From Halosimplex rubrum (GTDB taxonomy: Archaea; Halobacteriota; Halobacteria; Halobacteriales; Haloarculaceae): a DNA stretch of 64,000 nucleotides. The notes beneath the pieces are model-generated. The model did not search any database. It was not told the origin of the DNA and saw only the letters and a list, made by a program, of their open reading frames with translations. The position numbers and the translations under genes are program-made. Below, piece after piece: positions 9,901 to 16,987 of this stretch. Position 1 is the first letter of the stretch; every line of letters starts with the position of its first letter. The stretch is taken from contig NZ_CP058910.1 of assembly GCF_013415885.1 (NCBI RefSeq), positions 4,278,001 to 4,342,000 of the forward strand. Reading direction: 5' to 3'.

Positions 9901-10000
9901 CGTCGACTCCTGTGGCGGCCGCCTGCGATTCGAGGAGAGCGACCTCGGCGGGACCGCCGTCGTCCTCTCGCTGACGCCGGCCGAGTCGTCCGACGCGTGA
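6929..10000 (+). CDS. PAS/GAF sensor histidine kinase with degenerate receiver domain
   Basis: A 1023-residue soluble multi-domain sensor. In order: a receiver-like domain (about 1-115), two PAS domains with PAC-type ends (about 150-400), a GAF domain (about 410-555), two more PAS domains (about 560-805), a HisKA-type helix with the phosphoacceptor His in VLRHNLRND near residue 816, and an HATPase_c domain with N box ELIENSVEY, G1 DDDGPGIP and G2 GSGLGLWIV. The receiver lacks the usual Asp (it reads ACVVIERAGD) and the usual Lys (YVPRST), so it is probably not phosphorylated. There are no membrane segments. A TATA box (GATATATG at 894-901 of the 6 kb block, i.e. 6894-6901) sits about 30 bases before the start. 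The signal is unknown, and no response regulator is adjacent. Confidence 0.93.
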   Translation: MGARVLAVGPERDRPWVDDLEADGWDVVSAASTRAAVSALRTGDVACVVIERAGDAGADGGVDPLDALAGVREFGYDQPVLVTTAEPDGDLAAGATRLGVTEYVPRSTVDESLADRVRAHLPDPDAATRRATEPDGEPSEVTGGPRSDAARGTSTAAIEETAEALDAVSDGLYVLDLQGNFAVVNESLAAMAGRDADALVGEHVSSITTEAAAERVFPAVRRVVRGETTSETIETTVVPDDGEPFPAEDNLTAVEEGGEVVGVAGVLRDVTDKRERTRELERYESIIEAVDDGVYALDDEGRFEVVNDALVELTGYDREELLGEHTAIVKDDQTVQRAENKLRDLIHGNAVETTFDLDLVRESGEPVDAEDHMVMLSDEDGEFAGTAGVIRDITDRKERERELRAAREQFAELLDTSRALLGAHSTERVGEIVVDAVAHTLGFDMNVVRIYDGERDRLVPLAASDSDAVAVDDRPDYAVGEGGPGRAFETGEIRHAPDDLAIAPPEMPGGAVEVLYVPLGDQGAVSIGATEPGAFDGRARELAEILAANAAVALDRVAYESELVRYRTVIENVQDMVYVADDEGRFSLVTDPLSTWLGVDRADLVGRPVAAVLADPTALDAAADAVSDGADSRVLEVDFERVDGASLPAEIEVSPLPAEETAGTVGVVRDRTELVETRERLETQRDRFTYLFDNLPDAVVESAHVDGEPVVTAVNDAFTDVFGYDAATITGESLNEFVLPGDEYESGRDLDRRAAEGETVQSEVRRRTADGYRDFLFRGIPYDTGDETINSFGIYTDITDQKERERRLQVLNRVLRHNLRNDINVVLGYAEMIASRVDDETVDEWAETLIDTASEVASLGDRARSLDRTMREGALRDHEVGVGSVVDAVVSEYRREHAEARIETDVDDARVVGDGRIELALTELIENSVEYGGERVHIRVETDRTEGRVDLRVDDDGPGIPDYERTVVDESSEITQLEHGSGLGLWIVRWVVDSCGGRLRFEESDLGGTAVVLSLTPAESSDA

Positions 10001-10083
10001 GCGGGGCGGCGACCGTCGAAGCGCGGGGACGGCCGCGGCTCCAGGCGGCTCGTGGGCTCGAAAGAAACGACCGGACGGGCGGT

Positions 10084-10257
10084 CTACGCCGGCGTCTCGC
10101 TGGTGTCGACGGTGTGGTCGATGCGGACGAAGCCGTAGTCGCACTCCCAGCAGTGCCACTTGACCTTCTCGCCGATGTGGACTTTCATGCTGGCCGCCTG
10201 GTAGAACTCCTGCTCGCTCTCACAGACCGGACACTCGTGGGTGATGGTCTCGCTCAT
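10084..10257 (-). CDS. Small double-CxxC zinc-ribbon protein
   Basis: A 57-residue protein with CPVC near residues 9-12 and CWEC near residues 36-39, spaced as in a zinc ribbon. It opens MSETITHECP and has a central amphipathic segment. I recall this as a conserved haloarchaeal family of unknown function (possibly DUF7838). The ATG at 10257 is preferred because the longer open frame upstream is antisense to the adenosyltransferase gene. A TATA-like GGTAATTTAA stretch read from the minus strand lies just upstream. Its role could be nucleic-acid or protein binding; nothing in the neighbourhood decides. Confidence 0.8.
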   Translation of the reverse strand: MSETITHECPVCESEQEFYQAASMKVHIGEKVKWHCWECDYGFVRIDHTVDTSETPA

Positions 10258-10419
10258 ACCCCCGTGTTCTGGGCCGTGGTAATTTAACGTCCCGATTTTC
10301 ACCCGGAACGACGCGGTCGGCGGCCGCCCAGGCGTCCCGGTCGGCTCTCGCCGGCCGAGGGGTCGGTCCCGCGGCCGTTCGGACACGGAGTTAAGACGCT
10401 GGCCCCCCGAGCGGGGCGT

Positions 10420-10956
10420 ATGAAGATATACACGGGCCGCGGCGACGAGGGACAGACGGACCTGCGGGACATGTCCCGCGTCTCGAAGGCCAACCCGCGC
10501 ATCGAGGCCTACGGCACCGTCGACGAGGTCAACGCGACGGTCGGGTCGGTCCGGCCGACCGGCCACGACGACGTAGACGACCTGCTGCGCGAGGTGCAGA
10601 ACCACCTCCACGTCGCCCAGGCGGACTTCGCCAACCCCGACCCCGACGAGGACGACCCCCGCGTCCGCGAAGACCACGTCGCGGCGGTCGAGGACAGCAT
10701 CGACGAGTTCGACGCGGAACTCGACCCGCTGGAGCACTTCGTCCTCCCCGGCGGCTCCGAGGCGGGTGCGCGACTCCACCGGGCGCGCGCCGTCTGCCGA
10801 CGCGCCGAGCGCCGCGCGGTCGCGTTCGCCGACGCCGAGGACGGCGTCAACGAGCGCGCGCTCGTCTACCTCAACCGCCTCTCCGACCTCCTCTTCACGC
10901 TCGCCCGCGTCGTCAACCGGCGCGAGGGCGTCCCCGAGGAGCAGCCGACGTACTGA
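10420..10956 (+). CDS. pduO: ATP:cob(I)alamin adenosyltransferase, PduO type
   Basis: A 178-residue PduO/MMAB-type enzyme that transfers the adenosyl group of ATP to cob(I)alamin, making adenosylcobalamin. The ATP-binding N-terminus MKIYTGRGDEGQTDL, the RIEAYGTVDE block, FVLPGGSEAGARLHRARAVCRRAER and the C-terminal YLNRLSDLLFTLAR are all present, matching the family along its length. It stands alone in this window. The likely use is for adenosylcobalamin-dependent methylmalonyl-CoA mutase or class II ribonucleotide reductase, both common in haloarchaea but not seen here. Confidence 0.95.
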   Translation: MKIYTGRGDEGQTDLRDMSRVSKANPRIEAYGTVDEVNATVGSVRPTGHDDVDDLLREVQNHLHVAQADFANPDPDEDDPRVREDHVAAVEDSIDEFDAELDPLEHFVLPGGSEAGARLHRARAVCRRAERRAVAFADAEDGVNERALVYLNRLSDLLFTLARVVNRREGVPEEQPTY

Positions 10957-10983
10957 TCCGTCCCGGCTCGATTCGAGCGCGGG

Positions 10984-11934
10984 TCAGTCCGTCCGCTCGT
11001 AGACGATGTCGCCGTCGCGCTCGCTCGCGGTCGCGCGGCCCGCGGCTTCGAGCACGTCGAGGTGGCCGACCGCCTCGCTCATCCCCGGGAACTGCTCGGT
11101 GACCGGCAGGTCGCCGAACAGCTCGTCCATGACTTCGACCGGCGTCGTGGGCTCGTCCAGCAGGCCGGCGACGCGCTCGGTGCGGTCGTCGTGTTCGGCG
11201 AGGATGTCGTCGATCCGTCCGGAGGGGTCGTCGATCCGACCGCGGTGACCGGGGTGGAGGCGGTCGTAGTCGGCGTCGCGCAGGTCGGCGAGACAGTCGT
11301 TGTACGCCGGGAGCACCCGCGGGCGGTCGGCGTCGGGCTCGGGCGGCGGCTGGAGGAACGGGTTGGGCGTGATCTCCGCGAGGACGGTGTCGCCGACGAG
11401 CGCCTCCCGACCCGCGGGACCGTCGAACGCGAACCCGACCTCGCCGACGGCGTGGCCCGCGAGTTCGACGACGCGCAACTCCGTCCCGTCGACGGTGACG
11501 CGGTCGCCCGCCGCGACCTCGCGGTCGACGGGCACGCTGGGGGCGTAGTGGACGAACGCGCCGGGGAGTTCCGTGACCGTGTCGGCCGTCGAGGGCGCCA
11601 TGCCGCAGCGCTCGAAGAAGTCGCGGAAGAAGGCCTGTTCGGCGTCAAGTCGGCCGGGGAAGTCCGCCATGATCGACGCCGCGTCGGGGTGGGCGACGAC
11701 CGTCGCGCCGCGCTCGCGGAAGCGCTCGGCGAGCCCGAAGTGGTCGGGGTGGGGATGGGTGATCAGTAACTGCTCGATGTCCTCGGGAGCCAGGTCGCGC
11801 TCGGCCAGCGCGTCCGTGAGGTGCGACCAGGCCTCGTCGCTGTCGGGACCGGGGTCGACGAGCGTCCGACCGGTCAGGTAGGCGTTGATCGGCCCGACCT
11901 GGAACGGCGTCGGCACCGGTACCTGCTCGAACAT
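10984..11934 (-). CDS. Metallo-beta-lactamase-fold hydrolase
   Basis: A 316-residue MBL-fold protein. The metal site THPHPDHFG (H-x-H-x-D-H) is near residue 80, a further His is in LAGHAVGEVGF, an Asp in LVGDTVL and a His in LHPGHRG near the end of the fold, so all ligands of a dinuclear site are present. The C-terminal 60 residues form a winged-helix-like extension seen in the LACTB2/glyoxalase-II-like branch, whose members hydrolyse thioesters or cleave RNA. I chose the ATG at 11934; the frame extends upstream with arginine/proline-rich sequence that looks non-coding. Substrate unknown. Confidence 0.9.
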   Translation of the reverse strand: MFEQVPVPTPFQVGPINAYLTGRTLVDPGPDSDEAWSHLTDALAERDLAPEDIEQLLITHPHPDHFGLAERFRERGATVVAHPDAASIMADFPGRLDAEQAFFRDFFERCGMAPSTADTVTELPGAFVHYAPSVPVDREVAAGDRVTVDGTELRVVELAGHAVGEVGFAFDGPAGREALVGDTVLAEITPNPFLQPPPEPDADRPRVLPAYNDCLADLRDADYDRLHPGHRGRIDDPSGRIDDILAEHDDRTERVAGLLDEPTTPVEVMDELFGDLPVTEQFPGMSEAVGHLDVLEAAGRATASERDGDIVYERTD

Positions 11935-12092
11935 GGCTCCCGCTACAGGGTGCGAGCGTAAGGGTGTGGCGGGTGGACGGTCCCGTTTGACCCCGAAAAC
12001 CGGCCGCACACGGCGATGCCCACCGTCGCGTGCAAGCCTGACAGTATGGGACAGACAGCGGCGCGGGCCGTGGCGGCCCTGCGCCGACGTAT

Positions 12093-12108
12093 TTTAGGTT
12101 GGCCTAAA
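12093..12108. promoter_or_regulatory. DtxR/IdeR-type iron-box palindrome
   Basis: TTTAGG (12093-12098), a four-base spacer TTGG, and CCTAAA (12103-12108) form a perfect inverted repeat. It matches the TTAGGTTAGCCTAA-like box of DtxR-family iron regulators (Idr/SirR in haloarchaea) and the box found at 56217 before the siderophore-binding gene. It lies about 30 bases upstream of the TATA box of the gene at 12168, and 159 bases upstream of the divergent hydrolase gene. Confidence 0.6.
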
Positions 12109-12167
12109 CATTGATAAACGTTGCGGTGGGGGAAACGCATATATCTGTTGGCTGCGTAAGGACAGAT

Positions 12168-12416
12168 ATGAACAGGCACTTCCAAGACACCCTGTACTAC
12201 CTGAAGCGAGCGGGCGAGACGGCCAGGAAGGGCGTGAGCGAGGAGTTGGCGCCCGTCGAGAAGCGGGTCAGGGGCCTGACCGGACGCGAGCGCGAGCCGG
12301 AACCGGGACGTGTCGAGGCGGTCCGGGAGCGAGTCGCGGGTGAAGCGAACGCGGCGGTCGGCGACGTACGCGAGGCGGTCGGCCGGCGCCGGAGCCGGGA
12401 CACCGGGTCGCAGTAG
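12168..12416 (+). CDS. Small conserved haloarchaeal protein (DUF7553-like)
   Basis: An 82-residue, highly charged, helical protein beginning MNRHFQDTLYYLKRAGETA. I recall haloarchaeal proteins with this opening and the GREREPEP turn as a family of unknown function (DUF7553, from memory). It has no membrane segment and no catalytic motif; repeated Glu/Arg/Ala heptad-like spacing suggests a coiled coil. The start at 12168 is supported by a TATA box (ATATATC at 12139-12145) 25-29 bases upstream, so the mRNA is probably leaderless. An iron-box palindrome lies further upstream. tRNA-Val follows 52 bases after the stop. Confidence 0.8.
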   Translation: MNRHFQDTLYYLKRAGETARKGVSEELAPVEKRVRGLTGREREPEPGRVEAVRERVAGEANAAVGDVREAVGRRRSRDTGSQ

Positions 12417-12468
12417 CGACCGCGGAAAGCAATTCTTAAGGGCGGTGCTGGATTACCGACGAGTGTCC

Positions 12469-12543
12469 GGGTTGGTGATCTAGTCCGGTTATGATACCTC
12501 CTTCACACGGAGGAAGTCGGCGGTTCAACTCCGCCCCAACCCA
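12469..12543 (+). tRNA. tRNA-Val (anticodon CAC)
   Basis: The acceptor arm GGGTTGG (12469-12475) pairs perfectly with CCAACCC (12536-12542), followed by discriminator A. The anticodon arm CCTCC/GGAGG encloses the loop TTCACAC with anticodon CAC. The T arm GGCGG/CCGCC encloses TTCAACT. The D loop contains the AGTCCGGTTA segment. No CCA is encoded and no intron is present. A TATA-like CTTAAG lies about 35 bases upstream. Confidence 0.97.
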
Positions 12544-12867
12544 CTTCTGATGGCGCAATCTGACGAGTGGTGCGAGCGGCATCGCCGCTCGCCCGTGAGT
12601 CAGCGCGCCGAGCGTGGGTAGTTGGAGTCGAACCCTGGAAGACGAGCGCAGCGAGTCTTCCTCCGGTTCAACTTCGTTTCAAGCCATGTGCGGTCCTGAC
12701 CGTTTGGAAAATCCCGTATTATCAGTTTCCAGGCACTGGAGAGTACTATTCTGAAGTCTCCGTGGATACCGGTCTGAACACCGGTGAATGTATCAAAAAA
12801 CAGGTGCGGTGTATCTCGCTACACCTACGTATCAGATAAATTGATATCGGACTGCGAGTTTAGCTGG
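12544..12867. other. Intergenic region after tRNA-Val with hairpins; no gene seen
   Basis: Just after the tRNA there is a strong hairpin, GCGAGCGGC-ATC-GCCGCTCGC (12572-12592), and then a second stem, GAAGAC (12638-12643) with GTCTTC (12655-12660). From about 12670 the sequence becomes visibly AT-richer than the surroundings. No convincing coding frame, tRNA copy or integrase is present. A segment near 12655-12685 looks faintly like a tRNA T arm but does not fold as one. Confidence 0.6.
12795..12825 (-). terminator. Terminator-like hairpin with T tract after the HNH gene
   Basis: Read on the minus strand downstream of the HNH stop codon at 12868, GGTGTA (12825-12820) pairs with TACACC (12813-12808) around a six-base loop, and a run of six T follows at 12800-12795. 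This resembles an intrinsic or T-rich archaeal terminator. Confidence 0.5.
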
Positions 12868-14019
12868 TCACTCCCACTCGTAGGCCGATTCGTACTTAGC
12901 GTGTACCTCGAGGATGCGTCGAACACTCTCGGACGGATCTCCCCTCCGAAGCTCTTCGTATGTTTCTACTTCCTCTCTGACTATCTCGCGTGTTACGTCG
13001 GCATCGGCCATCATAATCTCCACCCACACCCGCGTCTCCTTGACTGTAAGTGGGTGTCCTGTTTCGATGATGCAATCGTACGCGACTCGGATATCGTCCG
13101 TACTGTCGAACACTCGTTGTAGTTCAGCGATAGCAGAATACGAGAGTCCGTCTTCCTCGAACTCCCGTTCAGGAAACATCTCGTAAACTCTCTCTGAACG
13201 CTCGATTTGAAGCCCGCTTGCCCCCTCGAGATCGATCTTTTCGGCGATCTCCTCATAGGAGAGTCCGGACTTGATCCGTGCTTTGCGGAAGATCCGTCCC
13301 CACTCCCACTTCTGCGTGACGCCCACGTAATCGTCTTTGAGTTCCTGAATCCGGTTCGACAGTTCATCGAACGAGACCTCTGTGGTATTGTCGAACGGAG
13401 TGTCAGGAATTTCCGGGCCAGTGGCCGGTCGTGTTTCCAGTGTTCGGTGATGGGCACAACGAACTTGCTCCGATCCGACAGCTGTGACAGTACAGTTTAC
13501 AACGAGCGCTTCGTCTGGAGCCCCTTCGATACAGACACGCCGCCCATCGGCCAGGCTCAATTCACCGCTTCGCAGTCCACCGATGGTTAATCGGTCCCCT
13601 CTCTCGATTGGCTCAAAGCCGAACAGTTTCCGATGCACCTCGATGAAGCGCTCCGCTGGACGAAGGTCCGCTGTACTGGGTGTGAGCAGAGATTGATCGC
13701 GAAACTGGTTGAAGTAGTCATAGCCCGAGACAGTCTCGTCGCCCGCGACGACGATCCGGCGGTCGCCGTCGAGACTTAACCAGCCAGAATCGAACCCCCA
13801 GTGACAGCGTCGGCACAGCAGTAATCCATTTGTCTCCCTATCTGGTCCCCCGTGCTGGGCTGGATGGATATGAGCCGCTTCGGTCTCCGGATGCCCGAAC
13901 GGAGATTCGTACCGTTGGCGACATATCGCACAACGATTCGAGTAGAGGTCCCGAAGGTTCTGCTTCGTATCGGCAGAGAACTCCCCTGAAAACCTGCTAG
14001 CCGTCCAGTCGCCAGCCAT
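12868..14019 (-). CDS. HNH endonuclease with C-terminal helix-turn-helix-like region
   Basis: A 383-residue protein. Residues about 20-75 are an HNH nuclease domain: two CxxC zinc knuckles (CAICRQRY and LCRRCHWGFDSG) around the catalytic AAHIHPAQHGG...TNGLLLC core, so the metal-binding His, the H of the motif and the Asn are all present. The middle (about 80-220) is of unknown fold. The C-terminal third contains a segment, SGLSYEEIAEKIDLEGASG, that looks like a helix-turn-helix, followed by a second related DGLSYSAIAELQ helix. Base composition is lower in GC than the neighbours and uses rarer codons, suggesting transfer. The ATG at 14019 is supported by a TATA box (minus-strand TTATATC around 14045-14051). 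A self-defence or restriction role is possible but unproven. Confidence 0.8.
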   Translation of the reverse strand: MAGDWTASRFSGEFSADTKQNLRDLYSNRCAICRQRYESPFGHPETEAAHIHPAQHGGPDRETNGLLLCRRCHWGFDSGWLSLDGDRRIVVAGDETVSGYDYFNQFRDQSLLTPSTADLRPAERFIEVHRKLFGFEPIERGDRLTIGGLRSGELSLADGRRVCIEGAPDEALVVNCTVTAVGSEQVRCAHHRTLETRPATGPEIPDTPFDNTTEVSFDELSNRIQELKDDYVGVTQKWEWGRIFRKARIKSGLSYEEIAEKIDLEGASGLQIERSERVYEMFPEREFEEDGLSYSAIAELQRVFDSTDDIRVAYDCIIETGHPLTVKETRVWVEIMMADADVTREIVREEVETYEELRRGDPSESVRRILEVHAKYESAYEWE

Positions 14020-14177
14020 ACCCCACCCCAAGAACCCGATAGGTGATATAATGCTCGAGGACGTTCCCGAACAACGATCCTCTCAGTGACGAGCCCCAGC
14101 CGCAAGCACGCGGTGTAGACCGGTGGATCGGTCCCCGTGGCCCCAACACGTAATCGGCTGGCACCGAGTACCGTGGT

Positions 14178-14741
14178 ATGGGCGAGGAGCCACTGCACGA
14201 GCGGATGGCGGAGTACGAGCGGCTGGCGACCGAGGCCGCACAGACGGCACGAGAGCGCGACGCGGTCGGCGACGCGGTCGCCGAGCGGCTGGCGGGGACG
14301 GTCGCGGACGTGGCCACACAGGAACGGATCAACGTCGAGGCGGCAGGTCGGTCGGACGACGGGAACCGCCATCGGATCACCGCACGGCTGGACCGGGCGG
14401 CGCTGGTTGCGGCGGTGACCGAGGCGCTCCCGAACGGGTTCGTGGTGTCACACGTCAACGACGACGGGTCGCTGAGTATCGAGTGGACGGGCGAGCGGGA
14501 GACGCCGTCGAAGCGCGCTCGCGGTGCGGTACTGAAGGCGATCGTCGCCGAGGAAACCGTCAGCGACGACGACGGCCTCATCGAGTCGGTCCCGTCCCGC
14601 GAGCGGGTCCTCGAACGCGCGGTCGAGCTGGGGATCGACGAATCGGACGCGGCGGCCCGTCTCGACCGACTGGCGACGCTCGACGTGGTCGATATCGCCG
14701 ACGGGCGAGTGTACCCCGATACGAACTTCTCGCGGTACTGA
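14178..14741 (+). CDS. Conserved-looking haloarchaeal protein of unknown function
   Basis: A 187-residue acidic protein I do not recognise. The first 70 residues are an Ala/Glu/Arg-rich helical region that could form a coiled coil. The last 50 residues (SRERVLERAVELGIDESDAAARLDRLATLDVVDIADGRVYP) have the length and pattern of a winged helix, with the VVDIADGRVYP turn as the wing. No membrane segment, signal or catalytic motif is present. Codon use is normal for the genome, unlike the HNH gene next to it. It is divergent from the HNH gene, with 158 bases between the starts. A DNA-binding role is inference only. Confidence 0.7.
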   Translation: MGEEPLHERMAEYERLATEAAQTARERDAVGDAVAERLAGTVADVATQERINVEAAGRSDDGNRHRITARLDRAALVAAVTEALPNGFVVSHVNDDGSLSIEWTGERETPSKRARGAVLKAIVAEETVSDDDGLIESVPSRERVLERAVELGIDESDAAARLDRLATLDVVDIADGRVYPDTNFSRY

Positions 14742-14840
14742 GACGCCGGCCACGGTGGTGGACCGACCGATATCGGCCGCCGGTCGTCGACGCTCGGGAC
14801 CGGTCCGGGGCGAGACAGCAGAAATCGACGGCTGGAGGCG

Positions 14841-15017
14841 CTATCGCATCTGGTCGAGCGCGACGACGGTATCGGACATCAGATAGGCGGTGTCGCTGTC
14901 CTCGCGCTCGATGCTGAGCGCGTAGAACGAGTCACGTCCGCCGTCGACGGTGACGTGGTAGGCGGCGGTCGTCAGCGGATCCAGCGTCGACGGATCCTCG
15001 GTTTCGGAGGAGGTCAC
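14841..15017 (-). CDS. Small haloarchaeal protein (DUF7511-like)
   Basis: A 58-residue protein from a GTG at 15017: the body reads YHVTVDGGRDSFYALSIERED and ends TVVALDQMR. The pattern of two beta strands, a charged turn, and a terminal V-x-L-x-x-M/C-R reminds me of a haloarchaeal family I recall as DUF7511. I prefer the GTG because a TATA-like GGTTATC (minus strand, 15047-15041) lies about 27 bases upstream, giving a leaderless start. An ATG at 15107 would add 30 residues of unlikely sequence. Function unknown. Confidence 0.5.
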   Translation of the reverse strand: MTSSETEDPSTLDPLTTAAYHVTVDGGRDSFYALSIEREDSDTAYLMSDTVVALDQMR

Positions 15018-15357
15018 ACCACTTCTCACCGATGGCCACGGATAACCGACTCGATCTCTGTTTTCTCGCCCGTGTCGACAGACATATTGGAACGAGAGGA
15101 TAGACATGGATCCGACATTCGAACGACAGCCGCGATCGCTTCGATTAGAATCGCTGTCTCCGGGTCATTCCGTGCGGATACGTCGACCACCGATATCGCC
15201 ATCAGTGGACATCGGTCTCCGAGAGACACACGTAGATCGCCTCTCGGGGGCTGAAACACATGCTCGCGTCTCGAGATGAATCGGAGCCGTGTTCGTTCAC
15301 TCTCAGGTCTATTTCCTCGTATTTAGCAGAAACGATAGCAGTGTTTCAGGACGACAG
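15018..15357. other. Intergenic region, no supported gene
   Basis: Both strands carry open frames of 77-99 codons here, but none has family resemblance, a promoter at the right distance, or the acidic composition of real genes in the window. The stretch is AT-richer than average. The HNH gene, the two unknown genes and this gap together form an accessory-looking block between tRNA-Val and the MFS gene. Confidence 0.5.
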
Positions 15358-16578
15358 TTAATCGCCGGAGAGCGTCGCCGTCCGGGGATTGAGGCTGCCG
15401 GTCTGGGAGTAGATGCCGGCGACGAGCAGACCGCCGGCGACGAGTGGTATCAGGGCACAGGCTGCGTAGACGGGGGCGAAGCCGACCGCTTCGACGAGAG
15501 GGAGCGAGATCATCGGGCCGAGACCGCCGCCCAGGTCGCCGAGGACGTTGTTGGTGGCCATCGCCCGGCCCGTGCGGCCGTTCGGCGTGAGATCCGCCAG
15601 CAGGGCCATCAGCGGGCCGTTAGCGCCGCCCTGGCCGGTACCGATGAGGACGCAGGCGGCGACGAGCCGTTCCAGACTGGCGGCCGTCGAGAGGGCGGCG
15701 AATCCGACGAAGGAGACGACGAGGAAGGCGAGCAGGGTGGGAACGCGGGCGCCGAGGTCGTCGCTGATCTTGCCGCCGGCGAGGGTGAACACCGAGGCCG
15801 CGAGGACGGTCACGGCCATGAGCAGGCCGGACATGCCCTGTGGGCCGTAGCCCCAGACCGCGATGTCCTTCGCGTCGACGAAGAGGACGAGCGTGGCGAA
15901 CAGCGCGCCGAGGTAGGCGAAAAAGAGGCCGAAGTTGACGAGGCCGACGGTCAACGTGGGCAGTGCGGTGTCGATCTCCCAGGGCTTGACGGCGGTGCGC
16001 TCCTCCTCGACGTGGGTTTCGGGGATGGTGCGGTAGGCGACCGCGCTGGCGAGCAGTCCGAAGCCGGCGGCGAGGGCGAAGGCGGCGAACACGGAGTAAG
16101 CGTCGCTGACGACCCCGCCCATGACGAGGCCGGCGGGGAAGCCGAGCGTGATGCCGCCGCGGACGACGCCCATGTTCGTGCCGCGGTCGCCGCCGTCGCT
16201 CACGTCGGCGGCGATGGTGTAGGCGGTGGCGAACACCAGCGCGCTGCCGATCCCCCAGAGGACGCGAGCGAGGAGGAACCACGCTTCGGGCAGCGGCGCG
16301 CGGAGCGCGACGACGTAGCCCGTCGTCGCCAGCCCCTCGACGAACAGGCCGACGACGAAGGGCGTCCGGGTGCCGACGCGGTCGACGATCGACCCCGCCG
16401 GCGCGTTGGCGAGGATGCGGGTAAAGCGGTTGGCACTGAGGATGAACCCGACGAGGAACGGCGAGATACCGAGTACGGCGCCGAGGTTCGGCAGGATCGG
16501 GAAGACGACGCCGCCGCCGAGCCCGACGAGGAACGTGCTGACGATGACCGACGCGACGACCGTCCGGCGGCGTTCCAT
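15358..16578 (-). CDS. MFS transporter
   Basis: A 406-residue major facilitator with 12 predicted membrane helices. The MFS signature between helices 2 and 3 is visible as AGSIVDRVGTRTPFVVGL, with the repeat-half counterpart GGKISDDLGARVPTLLAF. It opens MERRRTVVASVIVSTFLVGLGGG, a short cytoplasmic tail then helix 1. The ATG at 16578 is preferred over the longer frame because the upstream codons are Pro/Arg-rich and a TATA-like TTCTTATTC lies about 25 bases before it. Substrate unknown; the pattern is that of drug/metabolite exporters. No neighbour suggests a partner. Confidence 0.9.
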   Translation of the reverse strand: MERRRTVVASVIVSTFLVGLGGGVVFPILPNLGAVLGISPFLVGFILSANRFTRILANAPAGSIVDRVGTRTPFVVGLFVEGLATTGYVVALRAPLPEAWFLLARVLWGIGSALVFATAYTIAADVSDGGDRGTNMGVVRGGITLGFPAGLVMGGVVSDAYSVFAAFALAAGFGLLASAVAYRTIPETHVEEERTAVKPWEIDTALPTLTVGLVNFGLFFAYLGALFATLVLFVDAKDIAVWGYGPQGMSGLLMAVTVLAASVFTLAGGKISDDLGARVPTLLAFLVVSFVGFAALSTAASLERLVAACVLIGTGQGGANGPLMALLADLTPNGRTGRAMATNNVLGDLGGGLGPMISLPLVEAVGFAPVYAACALIPLVAGGLLVAGIYSQTGSLNPRTATLSGD

Positions 16579-16987
16579 GGCCGCAGTGGGGTCGCCGGGC
16601 GAATAAGAACTGCGAGTCCGTCCGAGCGGTCGTCCCGGGTTCGTCGGGTCGGTCGAGAGCGCGGTCGCTCGGGAGCGATTCGGCGGGCGCAGAATGGGTG
16701 TCCGGACCCGCGGGCGACGGGTCCGAACGGGCGAACGGGCCGCCCCGCGGGCGACGGGACGGCCGGGCACGGGCGGCGGGCGGCCGCCCGGCCGTGTCGG
16801 GTCGCGGGTGGGGTTTTCGGGTACGCGGTTGGCCCGCCAGGTGGAGGGCGCGCCGACCGCATCCGAAGCGTGGGCCCCCGCCACAATAACCCCTCGCGAG
16901 ACTAAAACAGCGATTTAACGTTTCACTCGGAAGCCCGAACCCGGGCCGGTCCCGGGAATAGACCCTTCGCGACGGCGTCTCGCCGGC
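16579..16987. other. Intergenic region with GC-rich hairpins
   Basis: No gene is supported. Two strong inverted repeats are present: CGGACCCG/CGGGTCCG (16703-16710 and 16718-16725) and a perfect 10-bp pair ACGGCCGGGC/GCCCGGCCGT (16759-16768 and 16786-16795). They lie downstream of the gene ending at 16988 (minus strand) and upstream of the MFS promoter, so they may terminate the former. Confidence 0.5.

Noticed and set aside
6923-10159. A 1078-codon open frame antisense to the histidine kinase
   Set aside because: It mirrors the kinase in another frame, a normal effect of high GC and Asp/Val-rich codons. It has no family resemblance and no promoter.
12611-12690. tRNA-like pieces after tRNA-Val (GTTGGAGTCGAACCC and CCGGTTCAAC)
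   Set aside because: They do not form an acceptor stem or anticodon arm, and share only the short TTCAAC word with the real tRNA. I could not make an att-type repeat of the tRNA 3' end.
15026-15259. 77-codon frame on the minus strand upstream of the small gene at 14841
   Set aside because: It overlaps the promoter and start of the better candidate, lacks acidic bias and resembles no family I know.
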